DNA from: Sphingobacterium psychroaquaticum | GTDB taxonomy: Bacteria > Bacteroidota > Bacteroidia > Sphingobacteriales > Sphingobacteriaceae | Direction of reading: 5' to 3' | DNA: 62,383 bases | Assembly (NCBI RefSeq): GCF_900177625.1 | Contig: NZ_FXAU01000007.1 | Coordinates: forward strand, 1 to 62,383 | Shown: in pieces, positions 35,127-41,541 of the stretch | Layout: each line of letters begins with the position of its first letter | Numbering within the stretch: position 1 is the stretch's first letter | The notes under the pieces: model-generated | Seen by the model: only the letters and a program-made list of their open reading frames with translations | The model's database searches: none | What the model was told of the DNA's origin: nothing | Position numbers and translations under genes: made by a program

Positions 35127-35813
35127 ATGAAGTATATCATATTAGGGCTGGGCCATTTTGGGAAATCACTTGCGGTACATCTGACAGAGCTGGGCCATGA
35201 AGTTATTGCCGTAGATAAGAATTTGACTATCGTCGAGCAACTAAAAGATAAGATTACCTATACGGTGTGTATGGATACCACGGATCGCGAAGCGGTAACA
35301 TCCTTGCCTTTGAGTGACTGCGATGCGGCAATTGTCGCTATTGGCGAAGATGAAGGGGCATCCTTACTGACGACCGCGTTACTAAAGCAGCTGAACGTGA
35401 AACGTATAATTGGACGAGTAGTGTCTGATTTACAAAAAACGGTGCTTCAAGCGATGCAGATTGAGGAGCATGTGATGCCAGAAGAGGAGGCTGCTGAACG
35501 ATTAGCGATGCGACTGGACAATGTGGATATTGTGGATTCTTTTAAGGTATCTGATCGTTATTCGATCATTGAAACGCGGGTGCCCAGTAAGTATATTGGG
35601 ATGACACTTCGCGAAGCGGATTTGACAAATCGATATAAAATTATTGTACTCACCACGGTGAAGTCCTTTGAACAGCAGGTAAAAGGCAAGCTGATTCAGC
35701 GGAAGGAAGCGTCGGGAATTGCGGGGTCAGAGACGGTGCTTGAGGAAGGTGACCTTTTGGTGCTTTTTGGCGAGCTCGCCGATATCAAGAAGTTGATCCA
35801 GAAGGTGGAATAG
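35127..35813 (+). CDS. TrkA/KtrA family potassium uptake regulatory subunit
   Basis: A 228-residue RCK-domain protein that binds nucleotides and gates the TrkH/KtrB channel. The Rossmann RCK_N domain (1-120) starts IILGLGHFGKSLAVHLTELG with the GxGxxG loop and the ribose-binding Asp in IAVDKN. The RCK_C domain (about 135-228) contains EEGDLLVLFGELADIKKL. Its short single RCK_N/RCK_C layout matches KtrA rather than the duplicated TrkA. It is the last gene of the operon; a 275-base gap follows. Confidence 0.93.
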   Translation: MKYIILGLGHFGKSLAVHLTELGHEVIAVDKNLTIVEQLKDKITYTVCMDTTDREAVTSLPLSDCDAAIVAIGEDEGASLLTTALLKQLNVKRIIGRVVSDLQKTVLQAMQIEEHVMPEEEAAERLAMRLDNVDIVDSFKVSDRYSIIETRVPSKYIGMTLREADLTNRYKIIVLTTVKSFEQQVKGKLIQRKEASGIAGSETVLEEGDLLVLFGELADIKKLIQKVE

Positions 35814-36088
35814 GTTTATCGAGAGAATTAACTGTTTCGTCGAGGTTTAATGCTTGCTTGACGAATTTGTTGGTGAAAATCAGTTGATTATCTGTATTAT
35901 TGTGTCTATTGGAGCATTTGCTCTTGGACGGGAGGTGCGGTGTTGGCTTAAATTACGTAGCATTATTTATTAGTAAATCTTTCGGAAAACCAAGGCGCTC
36001 TCCATACGTCGAACCGAAAGACTTCTGTATCGCAGTCTATTCAGCATCATGTTTTTCGGTTTGTAATACCATATACAAATACGAAAAT
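35814..36088 (+). promoter_or_regulatory. Gap upstream of peptide-export island with competing hairpins
   Basis: No gene was found. The base string aaccgaaa(ga) at 36012-36021 can pair with tctttcgg at 35978-35985 or with ttttcggtt at 36053-36061, so the two hairpins exclude each other. This could be an attenuator-like leader for the HlyD-like gene, but the stems are short. No strong TTG/TAnnTTTG pair was seen. Confidence 0.35.
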
Positions 36089-37189
36089 ATGAGGAGAAAA
36101 ACCACCGTTATCTATAATGCCATTATTCTTGCTATTGCAATATTATTAGCGTCTCTTCCATTAGTAGAGGTTCCTATATCTGTTTCTGCTCGTGGAACAA
36201 TTCGGGCAAGTCAGGAGGATGTTCCTTTAGTTTCGCTAGTTGGAGGCCGTGTTGTGCAATCGGGATTGCAGACCACGAATCAACTTGTGAAGGAAGGGGA
36301 TACTTTGTTGGTTTTAACAGCAGAGGGGTTAGAAAATAGAATAACCCATCAGAGTCGATTAAGAAACGATTATGACGATCAACTGCATGACCTTCGTCAG
36401 CTTGTAACGGTTACTACCCCAAAACTGAAAACAGGGATTTATCAAGAAGAGTGGGCTGCGCTACAACAGAAAGTCGCAGAGCTAAAGACAAAAGTAGATT
36501 TGGCTCAGCGGGAGCTAGATAGAAATACGATTTTGCAGGAAAGGGCGGTTATCTCGGTTGCAGAGCATGAGAAAACCGTATTTCGGTTTGCGGAACTAAA
36601 AGACCAAATCAATAGCTTGCGTACACAACAATTCGCAATGTGGCAAGTGAAAAAGCAGGAACTTGAGCAAAAGAAGATAGCCTTGCTGTCTGATTTGCAG
36701 GCCGGTGTACTTGAAAAGGAAAATCTTGTTGTCAAGGCTCCTTCGGCAGGTCGGGTTACAAACATGAAGGGTATTTATCCAGGAAACTATGTGGTGCAAG
36801 GACAGCACCTTGGGGATATCTCCCCGGAAGAATCGTTAATCGCAGAATGTATGGTGCCTCCTTCCGCAATTGGATTTATAAAAGTCGGCCAGTTGGTTAA
36901 ACTTCAGGTCGATGCATATAATTACAATCAGTGGGGACTGGCAAGTGGTTTGGTAGTGGATATTGACAATAATGTAGTTCTTAACCAACAGACGGGAGAG
37001 GTGTTTTTTAGGGTTCGGTGCGTATTGGATGATAATACTTTGAGCTTGAAAAATGGCTATCAAGCAACGATCGGAAAGGGAAGTACCTATACGGCTCGTT
37101 TTTATTTATTGGATCGTACACTGTGGCAGCTTTTGTTCGACCGGTTGGACGATTGGTTTAATCCTGCATTACAGGAAAAAGGAGAATAA
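36089..37189 (+). CDS. HlyD-type membrane fusion protein
   Basis: A 366-residue periplasmic adaptor anchored by one N-terminal helix (about residues 8-26, YNAIILAIAILLASLPLVEV). Lipoyl/biotinyl-like halves appear at about 35-85 (ARGTIRASQEDVPLVSLVGG) and 215-250 (VKAPSAGRVTNMKGIYPGN), flanking a helical hairpin (about 85-210). A beta-barrel domain follows. It acts as the periplasmic link of an ABC exporter and lies four genes before the PCAT transporter. The frame is open to 35900, but the ATG at 36089 directly precedes the membrane anchor. The HTH gene starts four bases after its stop. No TolC-like gene lies in the window. Confidence 0.88.
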   Translation: MRRKTTVIYNAIILAIAILLASLPLVEVPISVSARGTIRASQEDVPLVSLVGGRVVQSGLQTTNQLVKEGDTLLVLTAEGLENRITHQSRLRNDYDDQLHDLRQLVTVTTPKLKTGIYQEEWAALQQKVAELKTKVDLAQRELDRNTILQERAVISVAEHEKTVFRFAELKDQINSLRTQQFAMWQVKKQELEQKKIALLSDLQAGVLEKENLVVKAPSAGRVTNMKGIYPGNYVVQGQHLGDISPEESLIAECMVPPSAIGFIKVGQLVKLQVDAYNYNQWGLASGLVVDIDNNVVLNQQTGEVFFRVRCVLDDNTLSLKNGYQATIGKGSTYTARFYLLDRTLWQLLFDRLDDWFNPALQEKGE

Positions 37190-37193
37190 AGGA

Positions 37194-37520
37194 ATGAAAG
37201 TTTTTATCTATATCGAACGTATAAATTGGCTAGACGAGCTGATACAACAGCGGCGAACGGGCACGCCCAAAGAGTTGGCCCGTAGGTTTGGCATTTCATG
37301 CTCGCGGTTGTATCGGATAATAGACTATATGAAAGGAATGGGAGCGCCAATTGCGTATGACAGAAAACTGAGGACGTACTACTATACATCGTTGTATTCG
37401 ATCCAAATCAAGATTGAAGTGCAAGAACTGAATGATGCAGAATCCGAGAAAATTTTAGGAGGGAGTTGTTTTTTGAGTAAAGGACGTTCACTGCTTTTTT
37501 TGTGTGCTGAACGAAAGTAG
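37194..37520 (+). CDS. Small HTH protein with C-terminal double-glycine leader-like motif
   Basis: A 108-residue basic protein. Residues about 12-62 form a winged HTH/DeoR-like domain (KELARRFGISCSRLYRIIDY, then GAPIAYDRKLRTYYYT). The tail (76-108) runs VQELNDAESEKILGG at 76-90, which looks like the leader of a double-glycine peptide, and ends in an 18-residue segment SCFLSKGRSLLFLCAERK with two Cys. If the neighbouring C39 exporter cuts after Gly90 it would release this tail. The gene sits four bases after the HlyD-like gene with SD AGGAG upstream. Its last codons are part of a 61-base repeat also found at 39895-39955. Role as regulator, peptide precursor or both is inferred. Confidence 0.7.
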   Translation: MKVFIYIERINWLDELIQQRRTGTPKELARRFGISCSRLYRIIDYMKGMGAPIAYDRKLRTYYYTSLYSIQIKIEVQELNDAESEKILGGSCFLSKGRSLLFLCAERK

Positions 37521-37551
37521 TTTAGCAATACCACATCAACAGAAGTGAAGG
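37491..37551 (+). repeat. 61-base direct repeat, copy A
   Basis: Covers the end of the HTH gene (tail residues SLLFLCAER and stop) and following bases. It matches copy B at 39895-39955 at 56 of 61 positions; four of the five differences are clustered (ccac versus gttg), and the remaining one converts the Lys codon AAG to the stop TAG in copy B. Confidence 0.85.
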
Positions 37552-37563
37552 AGGGATAAAACA

Positions 37564-37665
37564 ATGAAAACGTTACATATTCTATACAGCATAATTGTTT
37601 TTATAAATCTTATTCAATTTGCTTTAGTAGTAAAAAAGAGATGTAAGAGAAGGAAAACGACCTAG
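37564..37665 (+). CDS. 33-residue membrane peptide, copy 1
   Basis: A short open frame, preceded by the strong SD AAGGAGGG eight bases before the ATG, encoding a peptide with one hydrophobic helix (residues about 4-23, LHILYSIIVFINLIQFALVV) and a highly basic tail KKRCKRRKTT. It lies 43 bases after the HTH gene and 26 before the exporter. A second copy at 40184 differs in four residues while three further codons carry silent changes, which indicates translation and selection. It has no double-glycine motif, so it is more likely an immunity, helper or pore-forming peptide than an exporter substrate. Confidence 0.72.
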   Translation: MKTLHILYSIIVFINLIQFALVVKKRCKRRKTT

Positions 37666-37691
37666 AGGCTTGTGGTTAATGAAAAGATGAA

Positions 37692-39857
37692 ATGAAAAAA
37701 CAGATCCGGATTAAGCAACATGACATCCGTGACTGCGGAGCAGCGTGTCTCGCTTCCGTTGCTTCTCATTATGGCCTAGATATTCCAATTGCCAAAATTC
37801 GACAATATTGTCATACGGATACTAGAGGTACAAATGTATTAGGTTTGGTAAAGGGGCTGGAGGCAATAGGTTTTAATGCAAAAGGCGTAAAAGGTGGTTT
37901 AGACGCTATTCCCCAGATACCTTTGCCAGCGATAGCTCATGTTATTATCAAAGAAGTTTTACATCATTATGTCGTGATTTATAAGGTGCATAAGGATGCG
38001 CTAACGGTTATGGATCCTGGAACAGGCAAGATGGAAAAGTATGCTTTTGATGTTTTTCAGAAGATATGGAGTGGAGTACTCGTCTTATTGGAACCAAACG
38101 AGTATTTCGAAAAGGGGAATGAAGTCACTAGTCCTTATGCACGGTTTTGGCAATTGATTAAACCTCATCGGTCTGTTGCGCTTCAAGCGCTCGTTGGAGC
38201 AATTGTATATACTGTTTTGGGACTTTCCACCTCGATTTATATGCAAAAGGTGACCGACTACGTCTTGATCGATGGTAATTTAAGGTTGCTCAACCTATTG
38301 TCTATTGGAATGATTGTGATTTTGCTATTTCAATTGTTTATCGGGACGGTAAAAAGTGTACTTGTTCTGCAAACGGGGCAGCGTATCGATAAGCATCTTA
38401 TTTTTGGTTATTACAAACACTTGTTAACACTACCTCAGCAGTTTTTTGATACTATGCGTGTTGGAGAGATCTTATCGCGAGTTAATGATGCGGTTAAGAT
38501 TCGAACATTTATTAATGATGCTGCAATACAGATCGTAGTGAATGTTTTTATTGTGATTTTCTCTTTTGCTTTAATGTTTACTTATTACTGGAAGTTAGCG
38601 CTTGTGGTTGCCCTAGTAATACCTTTTTATATGGGTGTTTATTGGTTGAGCAATCGCTTAAACAAAAAAGTGGAAAGACGGTTGATGGAAGAAAGTGCAG
38701 AGCTAGAGTCTCATTTGGTGGAATCGCTGAATGCGGTGCGAACAATCAAACAGTTTGGTATCGAACCTTATGCGAATAATAAGACTGACAATAGATTTAC
38801 GACGGTGTTAAAATCTATTTATACTTCTGTTCTTAACGCGTTATTTTCTGGAACTTCATCCGAATTCCTGTCGCGGATATTTACCATTGTACTGATTTGG
38901 GCGGGATCCAGATATGTTATTGAACGTATTATAACCCCGGGAGAATTACTGTCGTTCTATGCGCTTATCGGATATTTTACAGCGCCGGTATCGCAGCTTA
39001 TCGGAATGAATAAGACAGTTCAAAATGCCCTTATTGCTGCCGACCGTCTTTTCGAGATTATGGATCTCGATCGGGAGGAAACGACAGATAAACTGGATTT
39101 AGGGAGAGAACAGGTGGGAGATATCGTATTTACTGATGTCTCCTTTAGTTACGGCTCTCGCGCAGATGTGTTTGTCGGTTTAAATTGCCACTTTGAAAAA
39201 GGAAAAACAACGGCCATTGTTGGCGAAAGTGGATCTGGAAAAAGTACAATTGCGGCTTTGATCCAAAATCTATATCCCCTAAAGGAAGGTCAAGTGTTGA
39301 TTGGCGACTATGACATAGAGTATATTTCAAATCAATCATTGCGTTGCCTGATTTCTGTTGTTCCGCAAAGTATTGATCTCTTTTCGGAAAATGTAATTGA
39401 TAACATCGCTCTAGGAGAGGACTTTCCTGATATACAACGTATCGTGGATCTTACCCGAGCGCTCGGAATTCTGCCTTTTGTTGAGAAGCTCCCCAATGGC
39501 TTTCAAACCTATCTTGGTGAAAACGGAGCTCTTTTATCGGGCGGGCAAAAACAGCGGATAGCGATTGCACGAGCGTTATATAGATTGCCTGAAATCTTAA
39601 TTCTTGATGAGGCAACGTCTGCATTGGATACCGAATCAGAATTGGTAATTCAAAAAGCGCTTTCGGAACTTAGGCAAAAGGGTAAAACATTAATTGTAAT
39701 TGCACACCGATTAAGTACCGTCGCAAATGCGGACAGAATTATTGTACTTAAGAATGGGCAGATGATAGAGGAAGGCACGCACAACGAATTGTTAAAGAGA
39801 GATAGCTCCGAATATCAGGAGATGTGGAAGAGGCAAGCTCGCCAGCTCGAGGATTAA
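37692..39857 (+). CDS. Peptidase-containing ABC exporter (PCAT) of double-glycine peptides
   Basis: A 721-residue exporter that cuts leaders and secretes the peptide. The C39 peptidase domain (1-130) has Cys15 in HDIRDCGAACLA, His92 in HHYVVIYKV and Asp108 in VMDPGTGK, with Gln9 for the oxyanion hole: a complete triad, so it should be active rather than a C39-like pseudo-domain. Six membrane helices (about 155-430) follow, then the nucleotide-binding domain with Walker A GESGSGKST (near 512-520), signature LLSGGQKQR (near 615) and Walker B ILILDEATSALD (near 636). It lies between the two copies of the 33-residue ORF. Confidence 0.94.
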   Translation: MKKQIRIKQHDIRDCGAACLASVASHYGLDIPIAKIRQYCHTDTRGTNVLGLVKGLEAIGFNAKGVKGGLDAIPQIPLPAIAHVIIKEVLHHYVVIYKVHKDALTVMDPGTGKMEKYAFDVFQKIWSGVLVLLEPNEYFEKGNEVTSPYARFWQLIKPHRSVALQALVGAIVYTVLGLSTSIYMQKVTDYVLIDGNLRLLNLLSIGMIVILLFQLFIGTVKSVLVLQTGQRIDKHLIFGYYKHLLTLPQQFFDTMRVGEILSRVNDAVKIRTFINDAAIQIVVNVFIVIFSFALMFTYYWKLALVVALVIPFYMGVYWLSNRLNKKVERRLMEESAELESHLVESLNAVRTIKQFGIEPYANNKTDNRFTTVLKSIYTSVLNALFSGTSSEFLSRIFTIVLIWAGSRYVIERIITPGELLSFYALIGYFTAPVSQLIGMNKTVQNALIAADRLFEIMDLDREETTDKLDLGREQVGDIVFTDVSFSYGSRADVFVGLNCHFEKGKTTAIVGESGSGKSTIAALIQNLYPLKEGQVLIGDYDIEYISNQSLRCLISVVPQSIDLFSENVIDNIALGEDFPDIQRIVDLTRALGILPFVEKLPNGFQTYLGENGALLSGGQKQRIAIARALYRLPEILILDEATSALDTESELVIQKALSELRQKGKTLIVIAHRLSTVANADRIIVLKNGQMIEEGTHNELLKRDSSEYQEMWKRQARQLED

Positions 39858-39894
39858 TATGTGAAAATGAAAATAAGCATATAAAAACAGTTTA

Positions 39895-39955
39895 CTGCTT
39901 TTTTTGTGTGCTGAACGATAGTAGTTTAGCAATAGTTGATCAACAGAAGTGAAGG
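39895..39955 (+). repeat. 61-base direct repeat, copy B
   Basis: Matches copy A (37491-37551). Here the frame for SLLFLCAER is present but has no upstream start: a stop lies just before it (TAA GCA TAT in frame). It therefore looks like a remnant of the 3' end of a second HTH-peptide gene. A run tttttgtg plus TAGTTTAG inside it also resembles a -33/-7 promoter, so it may now serve the double-glycine peptide genes after it. Confidence 0.8.
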
Positions 39956-40008
39956 TGGAATCCGAAAAACCGGAATAGAGTAGGAGTTGAATTTAAAAAA
40001 TAGTAGTT

Positions 40009-40158
40009 ATGAAAAAAATTAATGTTTCGAATATTGACCTTAAAGGGTTGGACGTTAGAGAAATGAGTGATGTCAATGGCGGAGGCTTTGGTCCTTTTGG
40101 CTTTGGGTTTAGAGTTTTCATGAAGCCTGCCTTTCTCGTTTCAGAGCATTGGGCATAA
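40009..40158 (+). CDS. Double-glycine leader precursor peptide 1
   Basis: A 49-residue peptide. The leader MKKINVSNIDLKGLDVREMS, then DVNGG (21-25), matches Bacteroidota-type double-glycine leaders with LxxxEMxxVxGG spacing. Cleavage after Gly25 by the C39 peptidase upstream would release 24 residues, GFGPFGFGFRVF plus a basic MKP turn and a final SEHWA. The core is Gly/Phe-rich and has no Cys, so a linear unmodified peptide is expected. The ATG at 40009 follows a TAG and a TAATTT-like string; no strong SD. Bacteriocin or signal function is unknown. Confidence 0.8.
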   Translation: MKKINVSNIDLKGLDVREMSDVNGGGFGPFGFGFRVFMKPAFLVSEHWA

Positions 40159-40183
40159 GTGTGTATTAAGAAGAGATAAAGCA

Positions 40184-40285
40184 ATGAAAACGCTACATAT
40201 TCTATATAGCATAATCGTTTTTATAAATCTTATTCAATTTATTTTAATGGTAAAAAAGAGATGTAAGAAAAGGAAAACGATCTAG
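40184..40285 (+). CDS. 33-residue membrane peptide, copy 2
   Basis: Paralog of the peptide at 37564, same length. Replacements are Ala20Ile, Val22Met, Arg29Lys and Thr33Ile; Leu4, Tyr8 and Ile11 codons differ silently. The hydrophobic helix and KKRCKKRK tail are retained. The bases before the start (gagataaagcaATG) also resemble those of copy 1 (gggataaaacaATG). It sits 25 bases after the double-glycine peptide 1 gene. Confidence 0.7.
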   Translation: MKTLHILYSIIVFINLIQFILMVKKRCKKRKTI

Positions 40286-40318
40286 TGCTTGTTATAGTAT
40301 AATAAAAGTTAAAAAGAT

Positions 40319-40495
40319 ATGAATGCTTAAAAAAATAATACTCAATCTCTTTCGGATAAAGAGATGATTGAAATCGAAGGAGGATTTTTGCCTATAGTAG
40401 CCGTTGTTGGGATTTGGGCATTTCAAGGAGCGGTAATAGGAGGAGCAATTGCGGCTTATGGATCGATTAGGGCCGCAGAAATGTCAGCAAGGTAA
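40319..40495 (+). pseudogene. Double-glycine precursor peptide 2, reading frame broken near the start
   Basis: The frame encodes TQSLSDKEMIEIEGG and then a 36-residue Gly/Ala-rich hydrophobic core (FLPIVAVVGIWAFQGAVIGG and on to AEMSAR), as in class IIb-type bacteriocins with GxxxG spacing. The in-frame ATG at 40319 meets TAA after three codons (40328-40330). A second ATG at 40323 would be in frame if the A run at 40329-40335 held eight instead of seven residues, giving MLKKNNTQSLSDKEM. So it is a frameshift in a homopolymer (real, phase-variable, or a base-calling error), or a nonsense mutation. Confidence 0.65.
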
Positions 40496-40502
40496 ATAAT
40501 TG

Positions 40503-40541
40503 ACAAGCTTTAGTTTTTAAAAACTAAAGCTTGTTCTTTTT
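40503..40541 (+). terminator. Strong palindromic terminator
   Basis: A perfect 16-bp-arm palindrome (40503-40534, arm acaagctttagttttt) followed by tctttttg. It closes the peptide gene cluster and lies just before the 195-residue membrane protein gene. Confidence 0.88.
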
Positions 40542-40568
40542 GGACTAAAAGAACAAACAGAGGGCAAA

Positions 40569-41156
40569 ATGAAAAAAACTTATTTCTGGATCTTGTTACT
40601 GTTTTTGAGTGTCTTTTTTGATGGGTGGAGTACCTATTTGGTGACTGGAGGTAATATTCATGCTGGGAATGAGCTGCATTATATTGCGCAGGTCTTTAAC
40701 GGGAGCTTTGGCTCACTTGTATGGCTGTTACTGGTTGAGTTTGTGTTGCTGTCGATGTTCTATTGGTATAGCCAGAAGATGCCCAATGGACCTGTCTTGG
40801 AGGAAAAAACCTACAGAGTCCTCTCGCACAGGTCTGGGACTAAGATGTACGCAATTGCGAATATTAAAATAGCATTGAAAAAAGTTGCTCCTTTTGTTAT
40901 AGGTGTTTTTAGTATGACGCACCTCGCGGCCGCATTTAATAATGTGATGGTATACATATACAACAACCATCACGGTAAAAAGGGTGTTTTAGAAAGAGCT
41001 TCTACTTCTTATGTAGAGTTCCTTTATCTTGGTAGTCGATTATATCTATTCTATGTGTTCGTCCTGTTTGCTAGTTTGGCATTGGCATCTGCCTTAATTA
41101 TTAAGGCGAGATGGAACGGTTCCTCTTCAACGGGAAAATCCTCTACAAAAAAATAG
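40569..41156 (+). CDS. Four-helix membrane protein of unknown function
   Basis: A 195-residue integral membrane protein with four predicted helices (about 5-24, 47-68, 108-133 and 150-178) and a basic C-terminus. The first helix and following loop (FFDGWSTYLVTGGNIHAGNE) recall the Asp-Thr-Gly-Gly-Asn pattern of the DUF5658-like membrane family, but that link is weak. It begins after the terminator, with SD-like gagggcaaa before the ATG. Its position right after bacteriocin-like precursors makes an immunity or accessory role possible, without direct evidence. Confidence 0.65.
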   Translation: MKKTYFWILLLFLSVFFDGWSTYLVTGGNIHAGNELHYIAQVFNGSFGSLVWLLLVEFVLLSMFYWYSQKMPNGPVLEEKTYRVLSHRSGTKMYAIANIKIALKKVAPFVIGVFSMTHLAAAFNNVMVYIYNNHHGKKGVLERASTSYVEFLYLGSRLYLFYVFVLFASLALASALIIKARWNGSSSTGKSSTKK

Positions 41157-41216
41157 ATAACCGTAAGAAAAAAAATGAGATAATTAAACTTCGTAAATTA
41201 CTCAAAACGAACAAAA

Positions 41217-41375
41217 ATGAAAGACTTAACAAAAAATAAAGAACGAAAAAGAACCACGAAATTAATTGCTATGGGCATTTTCATAGGGGTGTTATTGTCC
41301 CAAGACGTAGGAAAGCTTAAAGAAGCGTTTATTGAAGGCGTTAAAGCCGGCCAAGCATCGGGAGCCGCGAAATAG
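41217..41375 (+). CDS. 52-residue small basic protein
   Basis: An open frame of 52 residues: a basic N-terminus (KDLTKNKERKRTTK), a short hydrophobic stretch LIAMGIFIGVLLSQ (16-29) and an amphipathic Ala/Gly-rich tail KAGQASGAAK. It starts 60 bases after the 195-residue membrane protein gene. No family recognised. It may be a small inner-membrane protein of the same locus; a hairpin at 41426-41451 lies downstream without a T run. Confidence 0.5.
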   Translation: MKDLTKNKERKRTTKLIAMGIFIGVLLSQDVGKLKEAFIEGVKAGQASGAAK

Positions 41376-41500
41376 AAAAATCCCAAGCCCCGGCCAATTC
41401 CTTTCTTTCCAAATAGTCGTGCTTTTCTTTCAAGAGAAAGGCACACCGGCCATTTCCTTAAACCCACCGATTTTATGCTGATAAATTCAAATCATTTGTA

Positions 41501-41508
41501 TATTTTTG
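41501..41508 (+). promoter_or_regulatory. Putative -7 promoter element for the YfhO-like gene
   Basis: TATTTTTG (TAnnTTTG consensus) about 33 bases before the ATG at 41542; no TTG at the usual distance. Confidence 0.35.
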
Positions 41509-41541
41509 GTGCTTAACTTAATAATCCTTTTATAGTATTTC

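Noticed and set aside
37194..37665. HTH gene plus mini-ORF considered as a toxin-antitoxin pair
   Set aside because: The HTH tail has a GG motif and the mini-ORF is duplicated beside an exporter; peptide export context fits better, though a toxic mini-ORF cannot be excluded.
40503..40534. Perfect palindrome considered as a recombination or attachment site
   Set aside because: Followed by a T run right after the peptide genes and with no integrase or repeats: a terminator explains it.
41426..41451. Hairpin gtgcttttctttc / gagaaaggcac considered as terminator for the 52-residue gene
   Set aside because: It includes a G-U pair and lacks a T tract on the relevant strand; left unassigned.
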